Both the position numbers and the translations under genes were made by a program. From assembly GCA_030063045.1 (NCBI GenBank), contig JAQSEB010000014.1:930001-994000 (forward strand): a stretch of DNA of 64,000 nucleotides, given 5' to 3'. Below the pieces are notes generated by a model. It was not told the origin of the DNA, made no database searches, and was given only the letters and a program-made list of their open reading frames with translations. Shown piece after piece: positions 12,836-26,500 of this stretch (position 1 is the first letter of the stretch; every line of letters begins with the position of its first letter). Source of the DNA: Pratylenchus scribneri (Eukaryota > Nematoda > Chromadorea > Rhabditida > Pratylenchidae).

Positions 12836-15800
12836 AAATTAACTTTTAGACCCTTTTAAGGTTTCAAATGGCATATCCCCTTCTAAATTATTTACTTCTT
12901 TGTTGATTAGTTTTATTTACGGTACACCCTAAATGGTGCTGAATGCTGATCCTAATTCATTTGTATGTATTGTTTTATTTTTTTATCCGTATTTTTAACT
13001 TAACTGTTTGATTAATGGTAGTCATTTTGTCAATATGAATGAACTTTTTGAGGAAGTGAATATTGTGAAGAAGATTCAGAAGTATTCATTGAATTTGTCG
13101 ATTATTGCTTCATTCTCATATCTTTGTATTCGACCAAAATTCTGCACCGAATTTTCGAGTTAAAAGCAGACATTTTGGCGAGTACAATGATTGGAAGAAG
13201 CAAAAATATTCATCCACCGTTCGATGTAATTTATTCCATGATTTGTTTTTTTTGGTGTTGTCGTTCATAGTAGACGCAGAAAATTTGTTTTTGAATTTGA
13301 TATGCCCCTTATCCATTTATTAAATGAATAGGAAAATTGTCGAAGAATTGGAAAAAATTAGGAGAATGGTAGAAAAATTTGGATTTATCCTTTCGGAAGG
13401 AGGAGTTCTCCATGTTGAAATAAAACTTGCAAATTCGAATGCGCCAGCCGCCGCCGATGGGAATGAACAATGAATGATGAATGGTGGAGGCCACGCCTTT
13501 TCTTCCAATTTTCTTCCTGACCATAAAGAAAGCAAGAAGGAGGGGATCGGCTGACTAATCAGCTGCTTCAGCCAATAGGGAATTGGGGCTGTGGACTTTA
13601 GTGAAAAGAAAATATTCGTGGCCAAAATAGGGGGAATGGACTGAAAGTATAACCACAAAATTTTATCATAATCAAAGGGAATTATGGCTAAAAAGCAAAG
13701 GAATGTTCTTTCTGATAGAGATGAGAATTAGTTTGAATGAATAGATCAGAGGGAAATGAATTGGGGCATTTTTGCATATTGCTCAATATTATAAGATTAG
13801 TGGATATGAATATGACTGACTCATCGAAGGGTAAGGGATTGAAATTATTAAATTAAGACTATAAAGTTAGATATGGCTAATAAAGCATTGTATTCCCATT
13901 GATTATAACAAAATTAATTAATAGAAAACACTTAAAATGGCGGAAAAAATATTGAAAATTGCAAAAAATACAACAATTAGGTATGTGGTTTATCCTAGGC
14001 TTCCAAACCGTATATCCAATCGGATAGATCTGATCAAGTCATCAAAATTTCTATACGAATCAACAACGCGTCTTGATGGTTTGAGGATCTAGGACAAACC
14101 ATTGAACCGTTATAATCTTTTTCGCTATTTTCAAAATACTTTTTTCGCCAAGTTAAATACCACCAACCCTAATTAACCAATACTCATTTTACATTCACAG
14201 CTGATAATTGGTCTGATTTTGGTTGATGATGATGATGATTGATGAGTAATAATTTATGAAATGATGTGATGACGAGGAATGGAAATGGAATTCAAGCACA
14301 AAGAATTGTTGAAAACCTGCCAAAAATGTTGAAATGTGACTGACTCATTACCACAATGTGGCCAATTGAAAGATTATTTTAGTGCAAAAAATGATTCAAA
14401 ATGATTCAATAGATTAAATATATTCCAGAAATATTGATGCCCTAAATTAAATTATGGAGAATAAGTGAAATTTGGAAAACTTCTAATTTACATACTGTAG
14501 TAAAGAAAGTTCCTAGTGGGCCGATTATAATCTTTGTGGCCTTCAAATTCAAAGCGAAGGGAACATTGCCGCGGGCCCCCTCTTTTTTCATTAAAAAAGT
14601 TGAAAAGAATAAAGGGCTAAAGGAAATGGAATGGGCCGATCGAAAAAAGCGGCGCGAGCTGTATTTCTTTCATAAAAAAAGGAGGCCAATGCTTAAATGG
14701 TGGGTGCCAATTCTTTTCAAAATTGGATGGGGATTGCGGCCCAAACAGCTGCATAAAAACAACAATATAAACAATGGGAAAGAATTAAAAAATGCGACAT
14801 TGACCGCCATTGAAAGTGGATTTTGCAGGTGTTCGGCTGTCACTAACTTTTGTATTTATTTGAACGGTCAAATGGGATGGGGGGGGGGGGGGTGGAGAGA
14901 AGGGGCAGGGGACCATTGTTTAAAAAAGGAAGAAAATAAATGGGAAAGTAGATGCGTTCGGGTTCAAAATAAAATAGAAATTACTTTCGAAAGTCGAGTC
15001 AGAGACAGGGGAACAAATTCATTGAAAATATTTAAAAATAATTCAAAATTTGAATAATTTTTCTTGGCCATTGGAAAAGGAGAGAATTATTTGGAAAGTA
15101 ATTTTTTAGGAGGGAGGCAAAATGAAGGAAGGAATAAATGAATTGGCCAGTAATGAGTTTATATTGTCCTTTTATGGGCACAAGAATGTTAATTGGGTGA
15201 CGTTGCTTTTGTTCCCAATGTCCATTAATCTTTTTTTCTGCGCAACTTTAAATTAAAGCAGCCAGCATTTCTGGACCTGCTGCTCAGGATTTTTGTGGGT
15301 TATCTTCCCTCTGCTTTATTTCGTCAACTGCCCAATTTCTCTCCATGTTCCTGCCAGCCGCCCTCAAATAAGCTTTTTGATGAGTCATCCAGCGCCAATT
15401 CTCTTTTGTCAAAAGGAAATGGGAGGCTGGAACGAATGTGGGCGATCGCGGGAGGCCAAAAATGTTTGGAAAGCGGTGGCAAAGGAGGAGGAAAGAATGT
15501 TGAGGTCCACTCCATCGCCCAGTCATCAACCACCACCCATTCTTTTACCCATATTCGCCCAATTTCGTAACGTGTAAATTTCGCAAAAAAGCGCATAAAG
15601 AGGAAAGGGGAAAGGGAAATGCTTATTCTCACAATTTGGGGAATTCCCCTCTAATAAAGGTATTTTGTTGCTTTAAATTTATTTTATATTAAAAAAGAAT
15701 GTGGAATAAATATGTTTGGAATTCGGGAAATTATTTGGTCATGCTGGAATATTTGATTGCTGATTAATTTTTGATGACAAAAAGTGGGGGACAATGATTT

Positions 15801-17519
15801 GATGATCCCGAAGAAAAGGTGGGAAAGGAATGCACAGAAATGGAAAAGGGGAATTGGAGGGGGTGAGGAAATTGGGGGAAAATGCGACGTCATTCTCGAC
15901 CGGCTGGCTGGAAATGATGACGAAAGCTCCAAAGAGCAGCTTGGAGAGCAAAAAGAGGCAAAGGAGGTTACAGGGGCAGTTCCGCATTCATCTTCCTTCC
16001 CACATAGATTACGTGGATAAATCGGTCAGTAGGATAGCCAGAGGGCATTTGGATTTGGACATTTTTATATGATGATATGATTAGTTAGTGCGATTTGATT
16101 GATCAAGCTTAAAAAAATTAGAATTTTCCATACAATACTTTACTAAATGAACGATCGAAATGTTGAAATATAATATTTTATTAGACAACCATCAAATAAC
16201 TGAGGAGGAGGGAATGGCCAAGCAATTCCGTCTTGAATTGTTCCATGGACATGACATGGTTCACCGCAAGAATCGGTGCCCGAATACAACATATGGATAC
16301 ACGCACGGTAAAGAAGAAAATGATGAAGTAACAATACGAGTGATTTTCCTCCAGGCTCTCTTCTCTCTATAAAATTTTGTAATTTTTCCCTTTCCCTTTC
16401 CATCCATCATAATTTGGAATACCATATACCTATCATATCTGCATTTTTCCAAATATCTTTGTATTTCTTGAATAAAATTATGAACAAAAAATATTTATTT
16501 TAATTGTGCATTTAAAACTTTATGTTACCATCTTTTTTTGTGAGGAGGGGATATTCAATTTTAGCATTCTCAACAACATAAATTTGACTTGATTCAAGGC
16601 AAAAATTTTGAGAATTGGTTGTTTTCAGAATTTATTGGTTCTTTTCATTTCATTTCATTCCATATTTAGCTCAATTGCTTATTGTTTGATAGCTTTCACA
16701 TAAATTTTATTAAAATTATAATATAGCAATATGAATTCTCCTCTATGAATTTGTCAGTTGAGCAGTTGGCCATTCCGTTGCTTTTCTTATCCGGGTCCTC
16801 TATCCATCTTCATCTTAAATGTGGCTTGTCCATTTGCAAAACAACAAAAATTGTTCGGTCAGCTGTTGCCATACCGCTGATGAATGTCCAGTCGCCGGTT
16901 CAATTTCAACTTGGATTAGCTTATTCCCCAGATTTGTTGACCATTCACTCTTTAATAAAGGGAAAGGTCAGTTGCTGGCCCAAAAGGCAATAAAATGTTG
17001 ACCCTGGTTCCCAAAAGTTCGTCGGCATTAATTCTTTCCACTTTATAATTCTTGCCCCTTTATTTTTCCACTATTCTCTGATAATCTAAATTTTCTCATT
17101 TAAAGGCAAATTATTAATTGAACCCATCTAAAAACGATCAGAGAATTGGGTTTATAAACCGGTTTGATTTTGGTAAATGGCTGCGCGGATGTGGGACAAA
17201 AAGATTGAAAAAATATTATAGAAAATAGTCCCAATAATAATTAAGAAAGAAAGGCAGAAATGATAATCTGAGCAAAGGCAAAGGGGATAATTGAAAGACA
17301 ACTCACTCTCTAGGCCCCACATAATTCTCGCGCACATTCCGTTGCGTCTGCCCCAAATCAATTCATACAAATGATCAATTTTTGCTCATTATGATCAAAA
17401 AATTTTATTATTTTATTAATCATAATCACTAATATAAATAATATATTTTTAGAAGATAATCAATAATCAAAGAGTATAAATAATTCCTAATTAATTTGCC
17501 TATTTCCTAAATTTTAAAA
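12836..17519. other. Gene-poor interval between the minisatellite and the RhoGAP gene
   Basis: No gene can be supported. The longest open stretch (14536-15057, +) is Lys/Trp/Gly-rich, contains a poly-G run near 14880 and has no family features. A small Cys-containing frame near 16819-17001 (+) is too short to call. Several blocks are purine/pyrimidine-biased. The right end probably contains the promoter of the RhoGAP gene. Confidence 0.4.
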
Positions 17520-20500
17520 ATGCGACAATCCCATCGTTTTTCCTCATCTGAATCCTCCTCTCTCGACCCAAATGGTTTTGAGCCCCAGGAAGAGGAGGAC
17601 AATTTGGTTAGTCTCAAAATATTCAATGATGATTGGAATATTTGGATTATAGTTGGCAAATGTTGAACAATTTAATAGCAATATTGAACGATTCCGTAAT
17701 CAAATTATGGAAATAATTGAGGAGGAAAATGCAAATGAGAAACAAGGACAGAGAGGAAATGGTAAAATATTAAAAAAAAAACCATTAAATTTATGAGAGA
17801 AATTGCTTTAAAAATTGATTAAAATTCCTTCAGGCAAATTCTATAATTTTTTTCTTTGAATTCTTTCCTTGTATCATTTTTTTTGTTTAAGTTCCAAATT
17901 TGCGTATACATTCCTCCTTTTCGCCTCTGTCCAAATCCATTCGGGCATTGTGGCGTCGACATCCTCGTCTATTCAAAACTGTACAAATTCTGAAAACATC
18001 GAGTCAACTTGTTACGACAATCAAAGGTGCCACACCATTTTTCCATCATTTTCCAATTTATGCCTTATTTTTAGATGCAAATTGTGGCCAATTTAATCCA
18101 AATACGGTAATTGAAACTTTGGAACAATTGGAAAATTCGATTGCCATTGCTCTCAGAAATGCATTATTGTGAGTAAAAGGGGAAATAATAGAATGTCCTA
18201 TTAAATATATTGGAAAGATATCATATTTTACAATAAATAAATGCGATTTCTTATTTATTTGGGGCAGAAAATTTTGTCAGAATAAATTTTTTGATAAAAT
18301 TTATGACCCAAGTCCGGGATTGATGAGAGAATTTGGCCAATATTATCATTTCCATCTTCAGAGCACGATAATAAATGTAAATAAACGCCCTCAATTGTCC
18401 ATTTTAGCAACAAGCAAAGAAAGGGCAAACCGTTGAAAATATAATCCTCTCATGAGTTATTCCCAAATATAGAGCCTAAAAATTGCCCATTTTAAGGGTG
18501 GTAAATGTGAATTGCGAATCATTTGAATGAGTCCAATGTTTTTGGGACAAATCCTTTTAATTTTTAGCATTAAAAGCGATTCAATTCATAAAATTCTGCT
18601 TGCCAATTTAATAATTTCATATATACCCTAAAAGGTTTTTCAGCTCAGTTCCAATTCCAACCCTCTTTTTCAATTTAACCACCCCCGTTTTTTTTTTTTT
18701 GGTCGATTCGTCCCTCATCAATCCCCCTCTTTTATGCCCTCTGCTGCAATGAATCACAGCCTTGGTCCAATTCCTTCGGGTCGATTCCCGCGGAGACCAA
18801 CCCCGCCGGCGCATTTTCATCGCCCAAAGCGCCCTTTTGGTTTGCCTTTTTTGTCCGTTGGTTTTCATCGCTTTTAACCCCCTCCATTCATCTTTCTTAA
18901 AATAAAATGATTCCTTCTTAATACACATTCATCCCCCATTTCCAATTCCAATACCATCCATTCTCTGCAATAAATTCCTTTTTTTCCATAAAAAAAGGTT
19001 TATGGATGGATTATTTTGTCTTCCTTTTTTTGATTGTCTAAAAATTTACATAAAAAAATTGTGAATTGAGTCACAACAGAGCCTGAATAAATGGGTCCAT
19101 TGGTTTAAAATTTGCATAAAATAATTCACAAAATAATTCAGTGCTCCAATATCAAAAAATCCATTTCCCAGCAGCCATTTTGTCCTTCAAAACACTCATA
19201 AAAGAATGCACCAGCACAAAAACATTTTAATTCACATTCCCAGAACTCAATTTGGTCCTTCTTTCTTTGCTCCTCCTCATTAATCAGCTGAGCAAATGCA
19301 AAACCGCCTTCCACCCACCCACAATGAATGAGCCCATTCCATCCATTTCCATCTGTTGCCCACTTCCCCCCTTTTCACATTGCTCCTTGTCCTTGCCGGC
19401 CGCAAATTGGCGTGGTGGTAATTAGCCAAAGAACCATCATCACCTTCGTCAATCCAGTTCAGCTTTTCATTCGGCTAATATAATTCATTCAGTGTCCCCT
19501 CATAACCTCCCTTATTAGAGGATGGTTCCTTTCATGTTCCCTCTCTTTCCAATTCACCTTTTAGCCCAAAAGCCCCACTCATCATCATTCTTTGTTCCTT
19601 CCTCATCAGCAATATTCCAACATATTCCATGCTTTTTGCCTTAAATTTGCTCTTTATTAGATCAACAGGAATGGATGGCTTTTGGCTTATATTTGAATTA
19701 ATTCAATATTTTTCCTTAAAATTAGCTTAAAATCACTATACCCATTCTATTATCTAATTAAATTTAATTATTTTGAGTGAAATTATGAATAACATAAATT
19801 CCTCCTCAAAAATGGCATCAAAATGTCCCCGATGTCAACTATTTCCACCATCAACATCATCTTCTTCTACTCAAAATCACCATTTTAATAATGGATTCGG
19901 CCAAAATCTATTCAACATTTATCATCAACAACAGCCACTTTCCCGTTTCGATTTGATTCTTTTGCGCACTTTTCAACCCAGTCCACCATTGTTGATCCCA
20001 CCACATTCCATTCATCAACAACAACAGGAAATGGTCGAAAATGGTCCCTGCAGTAGTTGTTCTTCATCAACCAGAGGATCCGCTTGTTCAGCTTCGTTGG
20101 GACTATTTGAGACAAATATTCTATTGCCGGAAGGGTCAAAGTTAGCAAAAATTGCATTTATTCAGTATTTTCTGGGCAAAAATGAATCATTTATTCTCCT
20201 TCTTATTCTGCTGTTTCACAAATATTTTAAGCGCGAGCAACAGCGAAATTCTTTATGGACAATTAAAAATAGACTACCTATCTTTAATTAGCGCTGCAAC
20301 CGAAATAAACAAATATGGACTTCATTTTAGCCAATTTTTTCGGGAGGGGTAATATATCGATTAGGGCTAATTAATAAATAAATGAAAAGGAAATTTTTTT
20401 AAGTTTTGATTTTTGGTCTTGATTAGTTGATTCTCATTCTACATAAAATGGAATTTTTATCAGAGTAAATTTTCATTTCAGGCATCAACGATCTAATCAG

Positions 20501-23500
20501 CGAGCAAAATTCGTGGAACCAAAAGATAATGAAGAAATTAATGATGATGATTTGGATGATGACGAGGATGATGATGAGGATGATGATGAGGAAGAGGAGG
20601 AAGAGAAATGCAGTGTGAAAAGTGCAAAGGCAAATCACTTCCTAATTTTCGGCTAACTATTAAGTTCCATATTTTAGGCAAATTCCTCATCGGGTGTTTC
20701 ATCTTCACCGAATGGGCCAATCAAAATTGTTCGTCGCCATTCAGCATTTCAATTGCCCAGTCAACGTCTTTTTGGCCCAAACAAATTTGCTTCACCCCCT
20801 TCGCGACCACAACATGTTTCCATTTGCCCAACAGCACAATCAAAGCAATTGGCGAAGGGAAAAAATGGTAGAAATGGAAAGGGAAAAATGGAAAGGAATA
20901 CGGTCGACTGGGGGACATCCCAACTGGGCGACGGCGTCTGTAGCTAATTAGGGGTTAAACCGATGTTGATAATTTTGGTATAAATTAAATAGCGCACTTC
21001 TGGCTATCGATTGATATAAAATTAATCTGGATTGGTTAAGATTTGGTGGAATTGTGTTCAAAAAACAATGAAAAATTCGCAAATTTATAATAGTAGTCTT
21101 ATTTAATGGTTTAAGTACAACTCTGCTTGAACCAAACCAAATAAATTAAATTAATCGATAGCCAACAGTGAGCTCTATGCCAAAATCATCTATATCGGTT
21201 TAGTCCTTAATGAGCTAGAAGCGCCGTCGCCCAATTGGGACGTTGCCCAGCTGTAGCGTACGGGGATGGAAATATTTTAATGAGGGAAAAAACACTTGGG
21301 GGAGAATTTTACATAAATAAATTAAACCAATTGATGTTTAAAAATGTAATTGGAATTATTTTATTCAAATTACAAATAGATCAAAGAAAATTTATGATTT
21401 TTATAGAGGGGATTTGGCGAAAAGCCAGCTGCAAATATCTCTCATCAAAAAATCGCCTCAAATCACATAAATAAAATACACAAAAATGGGAAAAGGGCAA
21501 TCAAATCAGCAGCAAATGTCGATCAATCATAGAGGAGCAAAAATATTAATAACGAGTCGACGACTGGCAGAAACAAAATGGGGAAAATGGGATGGAATTA
21601 TGGGGGATAAACCCACAAACATGGATGGGAGAAAAAGACCGAAGAATTTAGCGATCAAATTTGGTGCATTTAATTATTCTCTCACCTTTTTCCCAAAATC
21701 GCCTTGAAAATCGCGACAAAATCATCACCCAATTCCTTTTTTCTTTGAAAATAGAGGAGAGACATATTAAAGGCAATTTCTGAATTTTTAATATGAAAAA
21801 TAAAAATGGCATTAAATGGCTTATTCTTTCGGTACTTACGTATTATCCCAAGGCAAATGTTTTAGAAATAAAGCATCCAGCCTATGGGGTGATTGGACTT
21901 ATTAGGGTTACGGTGTGCGAGATGATAATATATCCCCTAAGGACCTATATCATATCGGATGACCCATGGAATTACTTTTTCCTTTCCCCATCTCCATGTG
22001 ATCTAAAAAAATCTGCCGTAAATACCATCTTTCTTCCTTTGTAGATTGTCCAACGGAAATTGACAAAAAATTGTTGCAAAAGAAAACATCGGCCGAATCA
22101 TTGGCCAACACAAATAATAATAAACGAAATACAAATCAACAAAATCAATGTTCAATGCTGGTGGAATTGTTGGAACAACGAAACGATGGAATGGAATTGG
22201 CCTTTGAAAGATGTAAATGTAAGTTTAGAGGAAAGCATTCAAATATTAATTCCTAAAATAGGTTGGTCCAAATTCGCAACACAATTATTGAATTATGCTC
22301 GAAATAGACTGGCATTGGATTTGGAATATGGCCAACGGCAACAAAAATTGGCAGAACAACAATTGGGCGCATTGGCCTCATCCACATGGTCCGAAAATAC
22401 CCAAATGATGCCATTGGCCTCCATTTTTGAGCATTTGATTGAAGCAAACCAAAAATTCGCTAAACGAGCTGAGTCGACCGTCCAAGAATTGCAACAACGA
22501 TTTGTGGCCGTGAGTTTTTGGGGTTATGGCAATTTTGATGGAATTTTTACTAAAATATTTGGGATTGCACGCTTTTTTAATTGATACTTTTAAAAATGAC
22601 TAAATATTAGAAAAAAAAAATGTTAAATTATTTTTTTAGAGTTTGGAAAGTCGCCAAAAGGAGCATGATGCGAAGCGACGAAAAATGAAAGCGGAATATG
22701 CAAAATGCAGAAAACAAATGGTCAATCAAAATTTATGGAAATTTTATATATTAATTTAATTAAATTAATGTAGGATGCATGCTTGGAAGAATTGAAACGG
22801 GCACGGCAAACACACACAATCAAAGGGGAACAATATTTGCGCGCAAGAGATGTAAATATTTTAATATATTGAAATGAAATGGAAGAAATTATAATAAAAA
22901 GAATTGGACTAAATTCCTTTCGTAATCTAAAAAAATTTATTAAGGAATTCTAAAGAATTCAGAGTCAAAAATAATCCATCTTTTTATTTTGAATTTTGAA
23001 GATAATTGAAAAAAAAAAGAAAATTATTGGCTATTATTTCAATTCAACCATTTTAAAATTTAGGTCACTCTTCGTCAGGAACGTGAATGCCATCAAATGT
23101 TGCCGTCGGCAATGAAACTTCCAAATGGGCAAATGTTGATTAGCAATGAACAATTATTCCAAAAAAGACGTCGAGAAGTGGAAAAAAGGCGAAGAGCCGA
23201 AGGAGAGGCATTAAATCGGGTAAATTTATTGATCAAATATAAAACAAAAATTGTCTACTCGAATTTGCGCACCCAAATTTTGGCAATTTCAACATTGACT
23301 TATATATCATAAAATCATAGCATGTAGCATTACAGTGATAAAATTTTTATGCCATTTTGTTTTAGCTATATTGATTTTTGATAACAATCGATAAAACCGG
23401 TTTAGATTGGTATTTTCCGGAAAGATTTGATTTGTTTTTCATTCCGGTCAGATTTGTTAAGAATTTTTTGGAGGCTGTGGATTTAATTGAGGATGGGAAA

Positions 23501-26500
23501 TTAAAAAAGTATAATAGATAATTGTTATTAGCATGTTTTATTTATTTCCTTCCTTCCTTTTCTTATGGGATTAATATTAATCCTTAATCCGATCATATTA
23601 ATAAATTTTAGACTTGCCAAATTTGCCAAAAATATATTTTGAGTGCGCAAATTTAGTTCCACCCAACGAATGACCGAATACTTTAAAAATGATTAAAGCC
23701 TTATCAAAATCAAAAATATGCTCTTTAATTGTTGCGATTTATAGAAAAGTGATGCGGAATTGGAAGTTTGTCGTCTTGAATCTGAGCTCAATCAACGCCG
23801 AACGAATTTGGCTGAATTACGAGTAAGCTTCATTGGAATTAATTAATTAACATTAGTCAATATTATTATATTATGATCTTTTTCCATTTCATTACAAAAC
23901 TTTCAAATATTTGAGCATTTTATTTCCAATTTTGTACACCAAAAAATACTGCAAAATGTGTCAACTTTAATTTTGTGGTTCCATTTTGTATTTGCGGGGC
24001 CAAAAATCTTTCTAATGGATTTTTGGTTTCCATTGTATGTTTTTTTTTGTCGCGACGGAATTAGCCGGCGGCGACCGGGGGATTTGCTTTTAGTTTTCCC
24101 CATGCCATCCTCCTATGGCCACCACAAATTCTACTCTTGTTCTTCCCCTCCTTCCCTTTCCATTTTTCTCATTGTTTTTCCATTCAATGGACGAATGTGG
24201 CCTTTTCCCTTTTTTCGGTCTCCTTTGTTCCTTCTTATTAGTCATTGATTTGGCCATTCACAAAAATGCCATAATTCCAAAGATCCATCGGAAGGTGCCC
24301 AACTTTATTACTCTCAAAATGGATTTCATTTGTTAAATTCTTTCAATTCCTTTTTTAATTAATTAAATAAATTAATCGATTTAATTTTGATTAAAATATA
24401 CTCTACATTGTTTGTGTGTCCATCCCAAAATGAGGCATTTCCCACACTTACCTTTTCTATCTATTAATAAACCCTCCGGCCCCACGCACATTTCCCCCGC
24501 GGCAAAATCCACGCATATTGAATTCCCTCATTCCACCGTGTCACTGTGGCCTTTTTGGCTCTAATTCTAATTTGCTTTGAGGGCAACAGACCGCATCATT
24601 GTTAATCTCACTCAATCAAGAGAATGGAAAATGGGGAAGCCGGGGTCGGATGGGACCAAGACCAACATTAGCAGCATGTTTGGCCTATTTTTTGGGAGAA
24701 AACAGAAAAGTGCCCTTTTTTGTCGGAATTGGAAAAAGAAAGGAAAAAACCAAGTGATGGAATTAGAGCTTTGTCCAATTTTCAAATATTAAAAAACGAT
24801 TTATTTACCTTTACTTTTTAAAACCACATTTTTAAAAGCCACATATCTCACCAAAATGATTGTGAACCTTTTTAAATATTTCTCAATGAAGTTAAATCTT
24901 TTATCAAATTGGAAATTTTACAATTTAGGTGAATAATTCATTTAAATTTAAAATTTATATTATTCCCTCATTTTATTCTTCTGGGGCCAATAAAAATGGT
25001 GTCTACATTATACAATCTATATCTACATTTTTAGTTTGTAGATTGTAGATTTGTAAAATGTAGACCAAATTCAATAAAAATGGGAAAAAAATGTAGTTGT
25101 AGATTGTAGACGCATATTTGTAGATTGTAGACGGAAATTTGTAAAATGTAGTATTCCCAATAAAAATGAAGCTTTCTCTTTCTACATTTCTACATTCATG
25201 CACTACATTCTACAAAAATTTGGGGGATGCTCATCACCGCCACTCAAATATTTGTAGATTGTAGAAAACGAAATTTCATTATTTTATTGACTCCAATTTC
25301 GTTCTAAATTTACAATCTATATCTATAATTCGACATCTATATCTACAATTCTACAATTTTTATCCATTTTTATTAAATTTCTTCCTACATCCTACAATTT
25401 TCGCATTTGTAGAATAGAATGTAGAATGTAGGCACCATTTTTATTGGCCCCTGCCCTTTTCCATCCAAAGCATTGATTCCCTAAAAATGGGATTATTGCC
25501 CGGTGGCCCTTCTTTCCTTTTGAGAATTGGCAAATTCCTCGTGGACGCACTTTTTCAGCACTTTTCCCCTCAATTTGGCCATCCAAATCCAATTCCCACC
25601 CGTTCCCATTTTATTATGCTTGCTTCTTGATGAGAGAAGTGTCGGCACAATGTGCTTATAAGCAATGAATGACATTTGTGCTTCACATCTTCCTTCCCAC
25701 TCTCCGCTCATCCAAACTTTTCACATGGCCAAAACTTGGGATGCGCCAAGAAAAGAAGGCAAAATATAGGAAACTTTAAATTATCAAAAGAATGTGTGAT
25801 GCACCCATAGGCATATTCTCACTCTCTATTTTGGCCATTTTTCCAGAGAATTTTCCTTATACTTTTGGGATGCTTCAATCGGAGGAGGGGGACATCTTCC
25901 CAGCAGCCTTAGAAAAAAAGGAAGCGTCGCGGCATTTCCCTCCCCAAAAAGTGCCATTCGGCCAACCACTCATGGCACTTTTCCCAATGGGCTCTGGCCA
26001 AAAGATGGGCGTGAGGGGTAAGGGCTCCAATGAAGGAGGTGGGGGGAAAGCATAATAAAGAAAAGCCCCGGCGGGTAAATGTGTTGTTGGAAAGAATGGT
26101 GTTGGGTGGGGAAATGTGCCCTCCGGGATGAAGCGGAAAGAGAAAAGAAAGAAGGGGGGGGGGGGCGCATGCCGAAGACATCATCGTTTGACGCGACCGC
26201 GGGGCCGTCGGGAATGTTTGCTCCGCGGCGTCGAGCAAAACATTTCCCCTCCTCCTAATTCCCCCATCCATCGTCCCATCTCCAAATATTCTTTGAATAT
26301 TTTCTTCGAATTTTATGCATCGTCCTTTTCACAATTTTCTACATAATTTTGATGTCGTCATTCATATTTTTTACAGTGCCGAACGGTGGCCGAACTTGCC
26401 GACCTGATTCGTCAGTGTGAATTAACAACAATTGCCTGCACATCAACTTTGCTCAAGGCAAGTTTCCTTTGGATTGATTGATTTTGATGATGCCCCAGGA

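Noticed and set aside
13025..13700. Remnant of the missing RSK C-terminal kinase domain
   Set aside because: No glycine loop, HRD or DFG motif can be read in any frame here.
14536..15057. 173-codon open frame on the plus strand
   Set aside because: It has biased composition, a poly-G run, no domain, and no splice partners.
19785..20947. Separate nested gene within the RhoGAP intron
   Set aside because: Its exons join in phase to both the upstream exon (phase 2 at 19778) and the F-BAR exon (phase 1 at 22045), so they fit better as part of the RhoGAP gene.
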